Part shown: positions 50,931-60,102 of the stretch, piece by piece
Position numbering within the stretch: position 1 is the stretch's first letter
Layout of the letters: every line of letters begins with the position of its first letter
Assembly: GCF_013111185.1 (NCBI RefSeq)
Contig: NZ_WVRE01000002.1
Location: forward strand, 868,001 to 932,000
Length of the DNA stretch: 64,000 nucleotides
DNA from: Ruegeria sp. HKCCD7303
GTDB taxonomy: Bacteria > Pseudomonadota > Alphaproteobacteria > Rhodobacterales > Rhodobacteraceae
Reading direction: 5' to 3'
The notes under the pieces: generated by a model
Told to the model about the DNA's origin: nothing
Seen by the model: only the letters and a program-made list of their open reading frames with translations
The model's database searches: none
Position numbers and translations under genes: made by a program

Positions 50931-51790
50931 GAACGGAAAACCAAAAGGCCTGGTTCTTTGTCCTGCCAGTGCTGGCGCTGGTCGCGTTCAACGCGCTGGT
51001 GCCAATGATGACGGTGGTCAATTACTCGGTGCAGGAAACCTTCGGCAACAACCAGTTCTTCTGGGAAGGGCTTGGCTGGTTTGAACAAATCCTACGGTCG
51101 GACCGGTTCCAAGCGGCCCTCGGTCGGCAATTCCTGTTCACCTTCCTGATCCTGATCATTGAGGTTCCACTGGGCATCATCGTGGCGCTGTCCATGCCCC
51201 GCAAAGGGTTCTGGGTGCCGGTCTGTCTGGTCCTGATGGCGCTGCCCATGTTGATCCCATGGAACGTGGTCGGCTCGATGTGGAACATCTTTACCCTGCC
51301 CAAGATCGGCCTGCTGGGATACTTCTTGAATGATGTTTTGGGCATCAACTATGACATGACGCAACAGCCGATCTCGGCCTGGATCACTGTGATTGTCATG
51401 GATGTCTGGCACTGGACCTCGCTGGTCGTGCTGCTGTGCTACGCGGGCCTCGTGTCAATCCCGGACGCCTATTATCAGGCAGCCAAGATCGACGGTGCCA
51501 GCCCATGGTCCGTGTTCCGCTATATTCAATTGCCCAAGATGAAGACCGTCCTAACCATCGCCGTTCTGCTGCGCTTTATGGACAGTTTCAACATCTATAC
51601 CGAGCCCTTCGTCCTGACCGGCGGTGGCCCCGGCAACTCCACCACCCTGTTGTCGATCGACCTTGTGAAGATCGCGCTCGGACAGTTCGATCTAGGCCCG
51701 GCGGCCGCGATGAGCCTGATCTATTTCGCCATCACGCTGCTGGTCTCTTGGGTCTTCTACACACTGATGACAAAGGATGACGCGGAATGA
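50927..51790 (+). CDS. glpP: Glycerol ABC transporter permease GlpP
   Basis: Encodes 287 aa; ATG overlaps the glpT stop. Inner-membrane permease of the MalF type with about six helices, the first at about residues 12-30 (WFFVLPVLALVAFNALVPM). The EAA loop (YYQAAKIDGASPWSVFRYIQLPKMK) docks on the ATPase pair. C-terminal part includes FNIYTEPFVLTGGGPGNSTT. Overlaps glpQ by ATGA, so the membrane subunits are translationally coupled. Confidence 0.92.
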   Translation: MRTENQKAWFFVLPVLALVAFNALVPMMTVVNYSVQETFGNNQFFWEGLGWFEQILRSDRFQAALGRQFLFTFLILIIEVPLGIIVALSMPRKGFWVPVCLVLMALPMLIPWNVVGSMWNIFTLPKIGLLGYFLNDVLGINYDMTQQPISAWITVIVMDVWHWTSLVVLLCYAGLVSIPDAYYQAAKIDGASPWSVFRYIQLPKMKTVLTIAVLLRFMDSFNIYTEPFVLTGGGPGNSTTLLSIDLVKIALGQFDLGPAAAMSLIYFAITLLVSWVFYTLMTKDDAE

Positions 51791-52584
51791 AAAAGCGGTC
51801 CCTGATCCCGATCCTCTATATCGCGTTCCTGATGCTGCCGATCTATTGGCTGGTGGCGATGTCCTTCAAGACCACGAACGAGATTCTGTCGGGCTTTTCC
51901 CTATTTCCTCAGACCTTTACGCTGGAGAATTACATCACCATCTTCACCGATCCGACGTGGTATTGGGGCTATATCAACTCGATCCTCTATGTGACGATCA
52001 ACACGGTGCTTTCGGTCTGTGTGGCACTACCTGCGGCTTATGCGTTCTCTCGCTATCGGTTCCTGGGGGACAAGCAATTGTTCTTCTGGCTGCTGACCAA
52101 CCGAATGGCACCGGCGGCGGTGTTCGCTCTGCCGTTCTTCCAGCTCTATTCCTCCATCGGCTTGTTCGACACCCATCTGGCGGTTGCACTGGCACACACA
52201 TTGTTCAACGTGCCATTGGCAGTGTGGATTCTGGAAGGCTTCATGCGCGGCATCCCGAAAGAACTGGATGAGACGGCCTATGTCGATGGCTATTCCTTCC
52301 CGCGCTTTTTCGTGACGATCTTCCTGCCCAACATCAAAGCGGGCGTCGGCGTCGCAGCCTTCTTCTGCTTCATGTTCTCATGGGTGGAAATGCTGCTGGC
52401 GAAAACCCTGACTGCAGTCGAAGCCAAACCCATCGCCGCCGTGATGACCCGCACCGCATCAAGCGCGGGGTATGAGCTGGGCCTACTGGCTGCCGCCGGG
52501 ACGCTGACCATCATACCCGGTGCCATCGTCATCTGGTTTGTCCGCAACTACATCGCGCGCGGTTTCGCGATGGGCCGAGTGTGA
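51787..52584 (+). CDS. glpQ: Glycerol ABC transporter permease GlpQ
   Basis: Encodes 265 aa, coupled to glpP by ATGA. MalG-type permease with six predicted helices, first at about residues 8-27 (ILYIAFLMLPIYWLVAMSF). The EAA loop (ELDETAYVDGYSFPRFFVTIFLPNIKAG) is followed by the hydrophobic end TIIPGAIVIWFVRNYIARGFAMG. Not to be confused with glycerophosphodiester phosphodiesterase GlpQ. Its stop lies 9 nt before the glpU ATG. Confidence 0.92.
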   Translation: MKKRSLIPILYIAFLMLPIYWLVAMSFKTTNEILSGFSLFPQTFTLENYITIFTDPTWYWGYINSILYVTINTVLSVCVALPAAYAFSRYRFLGDKQLFFWLLTNRMAPAAVFALPFFQLYSSIGLFDTHLAVALAHTLFNVPLAVWILEGFMRGIPKELDETAYVDGYSFPRFFVTIFLPNIKAGVGVAAFFCFMFSWVEMLLAKTLTAVEAKPIAAVMTRTASSAGYELGLLAAAGTLTIIPGAIVIWFVRNYIARGFAMGRV

Positions 52585-52592
52585 GGTTCGAT

Positions 52593-52994
52593 ATGCGTAA
52601 ACTACTATTCACCCTCCCCTTCCTGCCCACCATGGCTGTCGCTCAGCAAGCGGGTTGGGGCAATGTCGGCCAGCAAGAAGAAAAGGGGTTTTCCTGGACC
52701 GATCCCCTTTGGCCCGATTTCTGGATGGCATGGACGCCAGCAACTCTGGCCCTGTTCGTCGGTATTTTTTCGGCAATCGCCCTGATTGGCTTGCTCGAAG
52801 GGTTCAAGTACCGCGATGGGATCGAACGGCGTGGTGTGCTGGGATTGACGACCACATTGGGCGACAGGCTGTTCATCACGCTTCTCGGCTCGGCCTATAT
52901 CTTCCTCGCCTGGCTGGGAATTGTCGGACAACCTGTCTGGACGCCACTTTTCCTGTCGATCGGCTGGGGTATCTTCGTCTTCTGGAAAGTTTAA
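52593..52994 (+). CDS. glpU: Small membrane protein GlpU (DUF2160)
   Basis: Encodes 133 aa from the ATG at 52593, with GAGG 6-7 nt upstream; a GTG at 52581 overlapping the glpQ stop is an alternative. A short N-terminal signal-like helix (LLFTLPFLPTMAVA) is followed by a polar WTDPLWPDFWMAWTPATL segment and further helices around residues 45-65 and 90-130. The family DUF2160 occurs next to this class of glycerol ABC transporters; its role is not established. Last gene of the transporter operon. Confidence 0.85.
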   Translation: MRKLLFTLPFLPTMAVAQQAGWGNVGQQEEKGFSWTDPLWPDFWMAWTPATLALFVGIFSAIALIGLLEGFKYRDGIERRGVLGLTTTLGDRLFITLLGSAYIFLAWLGIVGQPVWTPLFLSIGWGIFVFWKV

Positions 52995-53041
52995 GCTTTG
53001 CGAAACAGCGAAAGGATGCTTGTCTGTCAGGCATACGAACC

Positions 53042-53455
53042 ATGACGACACCGAGATCGATGCGAAAGAAAAAGACGACTAATCTGCTGACCGAGGTCGA
53101 ACTGGAGTTCATGAACGAGCTCTGGGCTCTCGGGGAAGGCTCGGTGCGCGATGTCCTGGACCGCCTGCCCTCAGAACGCAATCTGGCCTATACGTCTGGT
53201 GCCACGATCCTGCGTATTCTGGATGAAAAAGGTTTTGTGGAAAGCCGCAAGTCAGGAAAAACCCTGATCTATACGCCGCTTTTGGAAAAGGACAGATATC
53301 AGGCCCGTTCGCTGCAAAACCTGTCCCGCACTCTGTTCGACGACACCCCAGCTACACTGGTGGCACGGCTCGTCGATGATGCCGGGCTGAGCGAAGCCGA
53401 CCTGGAGGACATTCGAGCGCTGGTAGAGAGGAGACTGCAAAATGACAGCGGTTAG
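53042..53455 (+). CDS. BlaI/MecI/CopY family transcriptional regulator
   Basis: Encodes 137 aa from the ATG at 53042. The winged helix reads LTEVELEFMNELWALGEGSVRDVLDRLPSERNLAYTSGATILRILDEKGFVESRKSGK and the C-terminal dimerisation region is SRTLFDDTPATLVARLVDD. Such repressors are cleaved or released through an M56 metallopeptidase partner; here the M56 gene overlaps it by 14 nt. No beta-lactamase or PBP gene is nearby. Regulates unknown targets, possibly itself. Confidence 0.9.
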   Translation: MTTPRSMRKKKTTNLLTEVELEFMNELWALGEGSVRDVLDRLPSERNLAYTSGATILRILDEKGFVESRKSGKTLIYTPLLEKDRYQARSLQNLSRTLFDDTPATLVARLVDDAGLSEADLEDIRALVERRLQNDSG

Positions 53456-54539
53456 ACCGGTTCTCGACGCATATATCGAACTCAACATAGTGCTGGCATT
53501 GTCGGCTGCCATCTGGTTGATGGCACGCGTCGCCCTGGCCCGCACGACTCTGCGCCATGGCTATGTCGCACAGCTGCGCGCTCTCAAGGTTCTGTGCATT
53601 TGTATTCTGATCAGCCCTTTTCTAGCGTTGGGTGTGTCGTCTTTGGCCGCTCACGCATGGCCGGGGAGCGCCGTCGCCCTTGGTGACATAGCAGTTGCCG
53701 CTTATCTGCGCGGTGATATCGCCATGCCTGCCGTGCAGTTCGAGGCCCTGCTGAATACACGTGAAAGATGGGTTGATCTTGCTTTGTCAGGACAGCAGCC
53801 CGTTTTCATCTCACTCGCCGCCCTGTTCGCTGTCGCTGCGGCTGTATATGCCATTCGAGCTTTACGGGACGCAGTGATGATCCGACAAACGGTCAGGTCC
53901 AGCTTCCTTTGGCGGCAATCGGCAAAGGTGGATATCCGCCTCTCTGATCGCATTACCGTGCCGTTCGCGGTGCGTGGTCTGCGCCGTCGTCATGTCGTTC
54001 TGCCCAGCCATCTTCTGGACACACCGCGCGAGCTACGCTTTGCGCTGGCCCATGAGTTTCAGCACATTCGCGCGGGCGATGTGGAATGGGAACTCGGCTT
54101 TGAGCTTCTGCGCCCTCTGCTGTTCTGGAATCCGGCATACCTGATGCTCAAGTACCAATTCGGCCGCTTGCGTGAACTGGCATGTGACCAATCCGTTGTT
54201 GCGCGCAAAAGGATCGATGCGCGCGAATATACCACGTGTCTTCTGGACTATTGCGCGCGCACTCTTTCAACAAGAAATCCGCGCGTCTTAAACGTTGCCT
54301 TTGTGACCGGTGGAAAAGCCAAACGCGTACTGCGTCAGCGCGTGATTGCATTGACCGATGCACAGCCCGCCGAGACGCCTTTGCCGGCGGTGTTTCTTGG
54401 CATGTCACTGACGTTCGCCACCCTTCTGGCGCTTGGGGCGGCTTCGATCCAGCAAACACAAGACTGGAGTCATGACCGTCTTATGCTGTCGACCGTGGTC
54501 AATCTGGAACGTCTTGAGGCACGCAATCAGGGCAACTGA
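53442..54539 (+). CDS. M56 family metallopeptidase (BlaR1-like)
   Basis: Encodes 365 aa; a strong GAGGAG precedes the ATG, which lies within the end of the BlaI-type gene. Integral membrane zinc protease: helices at about 10-30, 45-70 and 123-150, then the cytoplasmic zincin with HEFQH (His204, Glu205, His208) and a distal Glu in RELACDQSV. A hydrophobic helix follows near residue 320. It is shorter than BlaR1 and has no C-terminal penicillin-binding sensor domain, so the stimulus is not a beta-lactam bound by that domain. The BlaI partner is the likely substrate or target. Confidence 0.88.
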   Translation: MTAVRPVLDAYIELNIVLALSAAIWLMARVALARTTLRHGYVAQLRALKVLCICILISPFLALGVSSLAAHAWPGSAVALGDIAVAAYLRGDIAMPAVQFEALLNTRERWVDLALSGQQPVFISLAALFAVAAAVYAIRALRDAVMIRQTVRSSFLWRQSAKVDIRLSDRITVPFAVRGLRRRHVVLPSHLLDTPRELRFALAHEFQHIRAGDVEWELGFELLRPLLFWNPAYLMLKYQFGRLRELACDQSVVARKRIDAREYTTCLLDYCARTLSTRNPRVLNVAFVTGGKAKRVLRQRVIALTDAQPAETPLPAVFLGMSLTFATLLALGAASIQQTQDWSHDRLMLSTVVNLERLEARNQGN

Positions 54540-54548
54540 TGCGATGCG

Positions 54549-55952
54549 TTACCAGCCGCGGCGCCCAAACAGGGAATGAATCCGGCCCTGATCCACAAAT
54601 GGTTCGGGCGCGAGCGAACGTCTTAGTCGGCCAACCACGCGCTCAACCATGACCCAGCTGATTAAGGCGAAAATGACGCCGCCAAAAGCTTGTCCCAACA
54701 GAACACCGGACGCCCCCGCGAGATTTGATCCGATGGTTGCGAAAACCCAGGTTCCTACCGTGTGACGCCCCCAATTGATCCAAGTTGAATAGACTGGATG
54801 CCCAAGATTGTTAAAGCTGGCATTCGAAACAAAAATCACACCGTTGAAAAACGATGCCAGCGCCAGAGGTCCGCAGAACAAATAAATGAGAACCCGAGTT
54901 TCACCTTCGGCCGCAAACAAATCCGCAATCGGCGCCCGCAAGAGAAACAGAATCGCAGCCATACCCAGAACATAAAGCCCCGTGAATTTGATTCCGGCCA
55001 GAAAGGCCGTGCGCACCCGATCGAATTTCTCAGCTCCGAAATTCTGCCCGATGATTGGCCCTATTGCCCCCGACAAGGCAAAGATGACCGAAAAGGCCAC
55101 TGGCAGCAGCCGCCCTATGACGGCCATACCCGCCACCGCGTCCGTTCCGTATTGCGCAATTTCCCGCACAACGATGGCATTCCCAATGGGCGTAGCTACA
55201 TTTGTCAGAACGGCAGGAATCGCGATGGCCCGCACAGGGCGCAAGTCCTGTGCCACCTGCTTCAAAGACGGGCGTGCAAAGCCCTGATGAACCCGCAACG
55301 CGGGCCATAGCGCCGCCGCCAGCATGCACAGCCGCGCCAGAACCGAGGCAATCGCGGCCCCATCCAGCCCCAGCCCCACAGCAAAGATCAGGATCGGGTC
55401 CAGAACGGCATTCACCACTCCGCCATAGATCGTTGCCATCATCGACCGTCGTGCATCGCCACGAGCGCGCAGCACGGCCATGGCCGCCATGGCAATCGAC
55501 ATGACGCACATTGTCGGCAGGATGATCGAGACATAGCGCATTGCCAGCCTAAGAACCTCACCTTCTGCGCCAAGCAATGACAACAGATGGCTAAGGTTCA
55601 ACAAGACCAGAACGGGTACGACCAACCCGACGATCAAACCCAGCACCGCCACACTGGAGGCATAGTGCCGGGCTTGCTCGGCGCGCCCCGCCCCTAGTTC
55701 GCGCGCGACCAGTGCCCCAGCAGAAATCGAAAGGCCGATATTGATCGCATTGGTGAAGAACAGCAGCGTTCCCGCATAGCCCACCGCCGCCGCCAGCGCG
55801 TCGTTGCCCAGCATCGAAATGAAGACCATGTCCACAAAGTCGACGGCAAAAATTGCCATCAGCCCGATGCTTGTCGTCAACGACATGCGGGTGACGTGCC
55901 GCATCAGACTGCCGCTCAGGAATACGGCTTCGGTTTGAGATTGGTTGGACAT
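54549..55952 (-). CDS. MATE family efflux transporter
   Basis: Encodes 467 aa from the ATG at 55952; the frame is open further upstream but lacks homology. Twelve hydrophobic segments in two repeats. The N-terminal repeat has SIGLMAIFAVDFVDMVFISMLGNDALAAAVGYA. The second has a helix pair with PVRAIAIPAVLTNVATPIGNAIV, and GQNFGAEKFDRVRTAF lies between segments. Antiporter of the multidrug and toxic compound extrusion superfamily; substrates cannot be predicted. Convergent with the M56 gene. Confidence 0.93.
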   Translation of the reverse strand: MSNQSQTEAVFLSGSLMRHVTRMSLTTSIGLMAIFAVDFVDMVFISMLGNDALAAAVGYAGTLLFFTNAINIGLSISAGALVARELGAGRAEQARHYASSVAVLGLIVGLVVPVLVLLNLSHLLSLLGAEGEVLRLAMRYVSIILPTMCVMSIAMAAMAVLRARGDARRSMMATIYGGVVNAVLDPILIFAVGLGLDGAAIASVLARLCMLAAALWPALRVHQGFARPSLKQVAQDLRPVRAIAIPAVLTNVATPIGNAIVVREIAQYGTDAVAGMAVIGRLLPVAFSVIFALSGAIGPIIGQNFGAEKFDRVRTAFLAGIKFTGLYVLGMAAILFLLRAPIADLFAAEGETRVLIYLFCGPLALASFFNGVIFVSNASFNNLGHPVYSTWINWGRHTVGTWVFATIGSNLAGASGVLLGQAFGGVIFALISWVMVERVVGRLRRSLAPEPFVDQGRIHSLFGRRGW

Positions 55953-56143
55953 TCTAACCTGTGGTGGTCGGTGTGTTATCTCGCCAGCATCACAGATCGC
56001 CGCCACGGGTCAACGGTTTCGTTCCGATCTTTATGGTCGCGGATGAACACCCGACACAACCCGCTATCCCGTTTTGCCATCTACAGCCCCATGAGGACGT
56101 GTTAGAACTGCCGAAACACCAATTGTCCGAGGTGAGGCAGAGC

Positions 56144-56569
56144 ATGAAACTGGAATTCCACCACATCAACTTCGTGGCTGATGATGTTGATCGTATGCAT
56201 GATTTTTACACTAACGTGCTGGGGCTGGATGATATCCCGCAGGATAATTTCCCGCGCACCGAAGCTGACAAAGACAGCGGCTATGACGGCAAAATCCGCT
56301 TTGCGACCGAAGGCAACATGCAGATGCATTTGGCCCAGCGCGCCTTTGACGTGGCCTTCAAGAACGGGCGGGTGATCAACCCAGTCGAGCGCGGCCACAT
56401 CGCCTTTCGCACCGATGATCTACCCGCCTTCCTGAAGCTGCTGGACGAACGCGGCATCCCCTATTCAGACTATGGCACAACGTTTGCGAAAGAATGGCAT
56501 CAGGTGTTCTTTCACGACCCCGAAGGCAATGTGATCGAAGTCCATCAGCAGGTCGTTCAGGACGACTGA
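56144..56569 (+). CDS. VOC family protein (glyoxalase/dioxygenase fold)
   Basis: Encodes 141 aa from the ATG at 56144. One vicinal-oxygen-chelate domain: the first module starts LEFHHINFVADDVDRMHDFYTNVLGLDD, the second VERGHIAFRTDDLPAFLKLLDERGIPY, ending HDPEGNVIEVHQQV. Putative metal ligands are His6 or His7, the His near residue 85 and the terminal Glu. Substrate unknown. It lies convergent with xylA. Confidence 0.85.
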   Translation: MKLEFHHINFVADDVDRMHDFYTNVLGLDDIPQDNFPRTEADKDSGYDGKIRFATEGNMQMHLAQRAFDVAFKNGRVINPVERGHIAFRTDDLPAFLKLLDERGIPYSDYGTTFAKEWHQVFFHDPEGNVIEVHQQVVQDD

Positions 56570-56576
56570 TCCGCAA

Positions 56577-56596
56577 AGGGCGGAGCCAACCGCCCT
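56577..56596. terminator. Terminator between VOC gene and xylA
   Basis: AGGGCGG-AGCCAA-CCGCCCT, a perfect 7-bp stem in the 44-nt convergent gap. On the minus strand TTTGCGG follows, giving weak support for terminating xylA transcription. Confidence 0.5.
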
Positions 56597-56613
56597 CTCC
56601 CGGACCCTGGCCC

Positions 56614-57921
56614 TCAGACAAATCGGTTGACGTAGTTTTCCAGCATTTCCTGACGACCCGATCGCGGCTGCGGATTGATCCCCTCGGCCAAAACCCGCGC
56701 AGCAATCTCGTCCAAACCGGAACTCAGCATCGCCTGTGCCTCGGGCGTCTTCCAGCCTGCGTAGCGGTCAGCCAGCGCCTGTTCCAAACCGCCATCTTCA
56801 AGCATTGCAGCCGCAGCTTTCAGGCCCCGAGCGCAGATGTCCATCCCGCCCACATGCGCGGCAATCAGATCTTCGGCGTCGATGGATTGTCTGCGCAGCT
56901 TGGCGTCGAAATTGGTGCCGCCCGAGGTAAACCCGCCTGATTTTAGAATGTGGTAATAGGCCAGCGCGACTTCGGGCGTGTTGTTAGGAAACTGATCCGT
57001 GTCCCAACCCGATTGATAATCGTTCCGGTTCATATCGATGGACCCCAGCATCCCTTCGGCTGTGGCCACGGCGATCTCGTGCTCAAAGCTATGCCCCGCA
57101 AGGATCGCGTGCCCCTGCTCGAGGTTCAGTTTGACCTCATCCTCCAGACCGTACTTGCGCAGGAACCCGATGCAGGTGGCAGCGTCAAAATCATACTGGT
57201 GCTTTGACGGCTCCTGAGGTTTGGGCTCAACAAGGATCGCGCCTTTGAACCCGATCTTGTGCTTGTACTCGACCACCATGTTCAGGAAACGGCCCATATG
57301 ATCCAGTTCAGCCTTCATGTCGGTGTTGAGCAGCGTCTCATACCCTTCACGCCCGCCCCAAAGCACATAGTTCTCGCCGCCCAGCTTGTGGGTGGCGTCC
57401 AGACAGGATTTCACCGTGGCTGCGGCAAAAGCATAGACATCGGGATCAGGGTTGGTGCTGGCACCACCCATCCAGCGGCGATGGCTGAACATATTGGCCG
57501 TGCCCCACAGCAGCTTGGTGCCCGACACCTGCATCTTTTCACCGATATAGTCGGTGACCTCGTTCAGTGTCCGCAAATTGTCGGCGAAATTTCCCTGTTC
57601 GGGGCGAATGTCCGCATCATGCCAGCAGAAGTAAGGTTGCCCCAAGATTTCAAACATCTCAAAGGCCACATCGGCCTTCATCTTGGCGCGGCCCATGTCG
57701 TCCTGCGGATGCCAGGGGCGCTCGAAAGTGGGGCCTCCAAACGGATCCCCCCCTTCCCACGCGAACGAATGCCACCACGCCACGGCAAAACGCAGGTGAT
57801 CCTCCATGCGTTTACCCATGACGATCTCGTCCCGGTTGTAGTTACGGAATGCGAGCGGGTTCTTACTGCCCTCGCCCTCGAATTGGACCTGCTCGATCCC
57901 TTGAAAGAAACCGCTCGTCAT
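56614..57921 (-). CDS. xylA: Xylose isomerase
   Basis: Encodes 435 aa, the usual class II length. Isomerises D-xylose to D-xylulose in the cytosol using Mg2+/Mn2+. The catalytic His is in [12 protein letters not shown], metal/substrate loops are in [20 protein letters not shown] and [23 protein letters not shown], and [22 protein letters not shown] and the [15 protein letters not shown] region follow. It starts 10 nt after xylG, so it is in the same transcript as the transporter. xylB is not in the window. Confidence 0.96.
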   Translation of the reverse strand: MTSGFFQGIEQVQFEGEGSKNPLAFRNYNRDEIVMGKRMEDHLRFAVAWWHSFAWEGGDPFGGPTFERPWHPQDDMGRAKMKADVAFEMFEILGQPYFCWHDADIRPEQGNFADNLRTLNEVTDYIGEKMQVSGTKLLWGTANMFSHRRWMGGASTNPDPDVYAFAAATVKSCLDATHKLGGENYVLWGGREGYETLLNTDMKAELDHMGRFLNMVVEYKHKIGFKGAILVEPKPQEPSKHQYDFDAATCIGFLRKYGLEDEVKLNLEQGHAILAGHSFEHEIAVATAEGMLGSIDMNRNDYQSGWDTDQFPNNTPEVALAYYHILKSGGFTSGGTNFDAKLRRQSIDAEDLIAAHVGGMDICARGLKAAAAMLEDGGLEQALADRYAGWKTPEAQAMLSSGLDEIAARVLAEGINPQPRSGRQEMLENYVNRFV

Positions 57922-57931
57922 CTCGCTTACC

Positions 57932-58732
57932 TCATTCCGTCTTTTCGCCGGGCTTCTTGCCCAGAATGATCATCGACAACAGGTCGTCATCGGTGACATC
58001 AGGGATGTCCACGGTACCAACCAATTGCCCGTTCTTCATGACCGAGGCCCGGTCGCACAGCTCCATCACCGCGTGCACATCGTGGTCGATCAGGAAAATC
58101 CCGATGCCTTGCGCCTTTAGCTGTTGGATCAGGTCCGCCACCATTTGCGTTTCATGCGGACCCAGCGCGGCCGTAGGCTCGTCCATGATCAGGATGCGTG
58201 CGTTGAAATACACCGCGCGCGCAATGGCCACCGATTGCCGCTGACCACCCGACAGGGCCGAAACCGGGTCGTTGAACTTCTGAAAGTTCGGGTTCAGCTG
58301 CGCCATAATCTTGCGGCACTCAGCCTCCATCGCAGCATCGTTGACCAGACCAAAGGGGGTGACCATCTCGCGCCCCAAAAACAGGTTCGAGCTTGCATCC
58401 AGATTGTCTGCCAGCGCCAGCGTCTGATAGATCGTCTCGATATTGTTGGCGCGCGCGTCACGCGGGTTGTTGATCTCAACCTTCTTGCCATCAATCAGGA
58501 TTTCACCATGGTCCATCTGATAGGCGCCCGAAAGCACCTTGATCAGAGTGGACTTACCGGCCCCATTGTGCCCCAGTAGGCCCACAACTTCGCCCGGGTA
58601 CAGATCAACTGAGACGTGGTCTACCGCCTTGATGCCCCCGAAAGAAATCGAGATATCGCGCATTTCCACAAGCGGAGGCTGGCCGGAACCACGGCCCGAA
58701 GCTTGGTTCTGTGTTTCTTGAGCTTGCATCAT
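57932..58732 (-). CDS. xylG: Xylose ABC transporter ATPase XylG (single-domain)
   Basis: Encodes 266 aa from an ATG that overlaps the xylH stop (ATGA). One ABC domain only: Walker [11 protein letters not shown]-loop [12 protein letters not shown], signature [14 protein letters not shown], Walker [13 protein letters not shown], switch [12 protein letters not shown]. coli XylG has two fused ABC domains (513 aa), so this protein is expected to dimerise, as in FrcA-type alphaproteobacterial transporters. The N-terminus carries a Gln/Ser-rich tail (about 20 residues) before the domain. Confidence 0.92.
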   Translation of the reverse strand: MMQAQETQNQASGRGSGQPPLVEMRDISISFGGIKAVDHVSVDLYPGEVVGLLGHNGAGKSTLIKVLSGAYQMDHGEILIDGKKVEINNPRDARANNIETIYQTLALADNLDASSNLFLGREMVTPFGLVNDAAMEAECRKIMAQLNPNFQKFNDPVSALSGGQRQSVAIARAVYFNARILIMDEPTAALGPHETQMVADLIQQLKAQGIGIFLIDHDVHAVMELCDRASVMKNGQLVGTVDIPDVTDDDLLSMIILGKKPGEKTE

Positions 58733-60027
58733 TTCGCCCCCAGACGTTTGCGATAGACGATGTCGATATAGACAGCCAAAACCAGGACAGTGCCGACGAC
58801 GATGTTCTGGAACGGCGCATCCACGCCGACCATGGCCATGCCCGATTGCAGCGCCTGCATGATCAAAGCACCAAGGATTGCGCCGTAGATCGTACCAATA
58901 CCACCCGACAGAGCGGTTCCACCGATCACCGCAGCAGCAATCACGCGCAGTTCATCCAGCGTGCCAATATCGTTCGAGTGGTTGGCCAGACGGGCCGAGG
59001 CCACAACCGCTGACAACGCACACAAGAATCCCATCAGAGCAAAGATTTTGACGGTCATCATGCGCGTGTTGATACCGGACAACTCTGCCGCATCCGGGTT
59101 GCCGCCAGTGGCAAAGATGTAACGGCCAAAGCGGGTTTTGCGGGCTACAACGGTCAATGTCACGGCCACCAGGATCAGGATCAGAACCGAGATCGGAATG
59201 CCGTAGCCAACAATCAGCCCCTCGGGCATGGTCTCACCCCGCGCTTCGAACATCCGTTCCAGACGGCGGGTCGGGATTGCATAGCTGTTGACGATCAGGA
59301 CATAGCCCATGATGGCGATGCCAATGATTCCAGCCAGAGTTGTCTCAGCCCAAACAGGTTTCACAGGGAACCCGTGGGCGGCTTTGGACCGGCGGCCGCT
59401 CCACAACGCCCAGATTGCAATAGCAGTGGCGGCAAGGCCGAACAAAAGGCTGACGGTAGTTCCCAACGTGCCGTTTGTCCCCCCGAACATCAGGAAGGTG
59501 CTGTCCAGCGGGCCGATTGTCTGGCCATCGGTCATGTACCAGGCAACGTTGCGCCAGACCAGAAAACCGCCAAGCGTCACGATAAAGGCCGGAATGGTCA
59601 GGTAGCCCACCATCCAACCATGGAAGGCGCCGATCAATGTGCCCACCACAAGACCCACGACCAAAGTGATCGCCCAGGTCGCCGGGTGGTTCAAACCCAT
59701 TCCCAATACGTTGGGCAATAGCTCGGTCTGAGTCATCGCCATGACCGCAGATGTGGTCGCCAGAAGCGCCCCAACCGACAGGTCAATATGGCGCATGACG
59801 ATAATGAACACCATGCCACAAGCCATGATCGCAACCGAAACGGTCTGGATCGACAGGTTGAACAGGTTTCTGGGTGTCAGAAAACGGCCATCCGTAACGA
59901 TGTTGAAGCCGATGCACAGGATGATGAAGGCGCCGATCATGCCCAATAGCCGCATATCCAGTTCCAGCTGCTGGAACAGGTTGGCCTTTGCTTTTTGGGG
60001 TACCGGCTGAGACGAAGTTTCGGTCAT
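58729..60027 (-). CDS. xylH: Xylose ABC transporter permease XylH
   Basis: Encodes 432 aa, close to E. coli XylH (393) and of the branched-chain/ribose permease type. About ten to eleven hydrophobic helices, with [32 protein letters not shown] near the start. The conserved cytoplasmic loop reads [29 protein letters not shown], and [25 protein letters not shown] near the end is typical of the family. Starts after a hairpin that separates it from xylF. Confidence 0.93.
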   Translation of the reverse strand: MTETSSQPVPQKAKANLFQQLELDMRLLGMIGAFIILCIGFNIVTDGRFLTPRNLFNLSIQTVSVAIMACGMVFIIVMRHIDLSVGALLATTSAVMAMTQTELLPNVLGMGLNHPATWAITLVVGLVVGTLIGAFHGWMVGYLTIPAFIVTLGGFLVWRNVAWYMTDGQTIGPLDSTFLMFGGTNGTLGTTVSLLFGLAATAIAIWALWSGRRSKAAHGFPVKPVWAETTLAGIIGIAIMGYVLIVNSYAIPTRRLERMFEARGETMPEGLIVGYGIPISVLILILVAVTLTVVARKTRFGRYIFATGGNPDAAELSGINTRMMTVKIFALMGFLCALSAVVASARLANHSNDIGTLDELRVIAAAVIGGTALSGGIGTIYGAILGALIMQALQSGMAMVGVDAPFQNIVVGTVLVLAVYIDIVYRKRLGAK

Positions 60028-60053
60028 ATCCGATCTTTCATGTTCAGCTATGA

Positions 60054-60081
60054 TCTCTGGCCCACCCTTGCGGGCCAGAGA
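60054..60081 (-). promoter_or_regulatory. Intercistronic hairpin after xylF
   Basis: 10-bp TCTCTGGCCC/GGGCCAGAGA stem with an 8-nt loop, 21 nt after the xylF stop on the minus strand, no T-tract. Matches the hairpins after the other two binding-protein genes in the window. Confidence 0.6.
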
Positions 60082-60102
60082 CGTTGTGATTTGGAACTTG
60101 GT

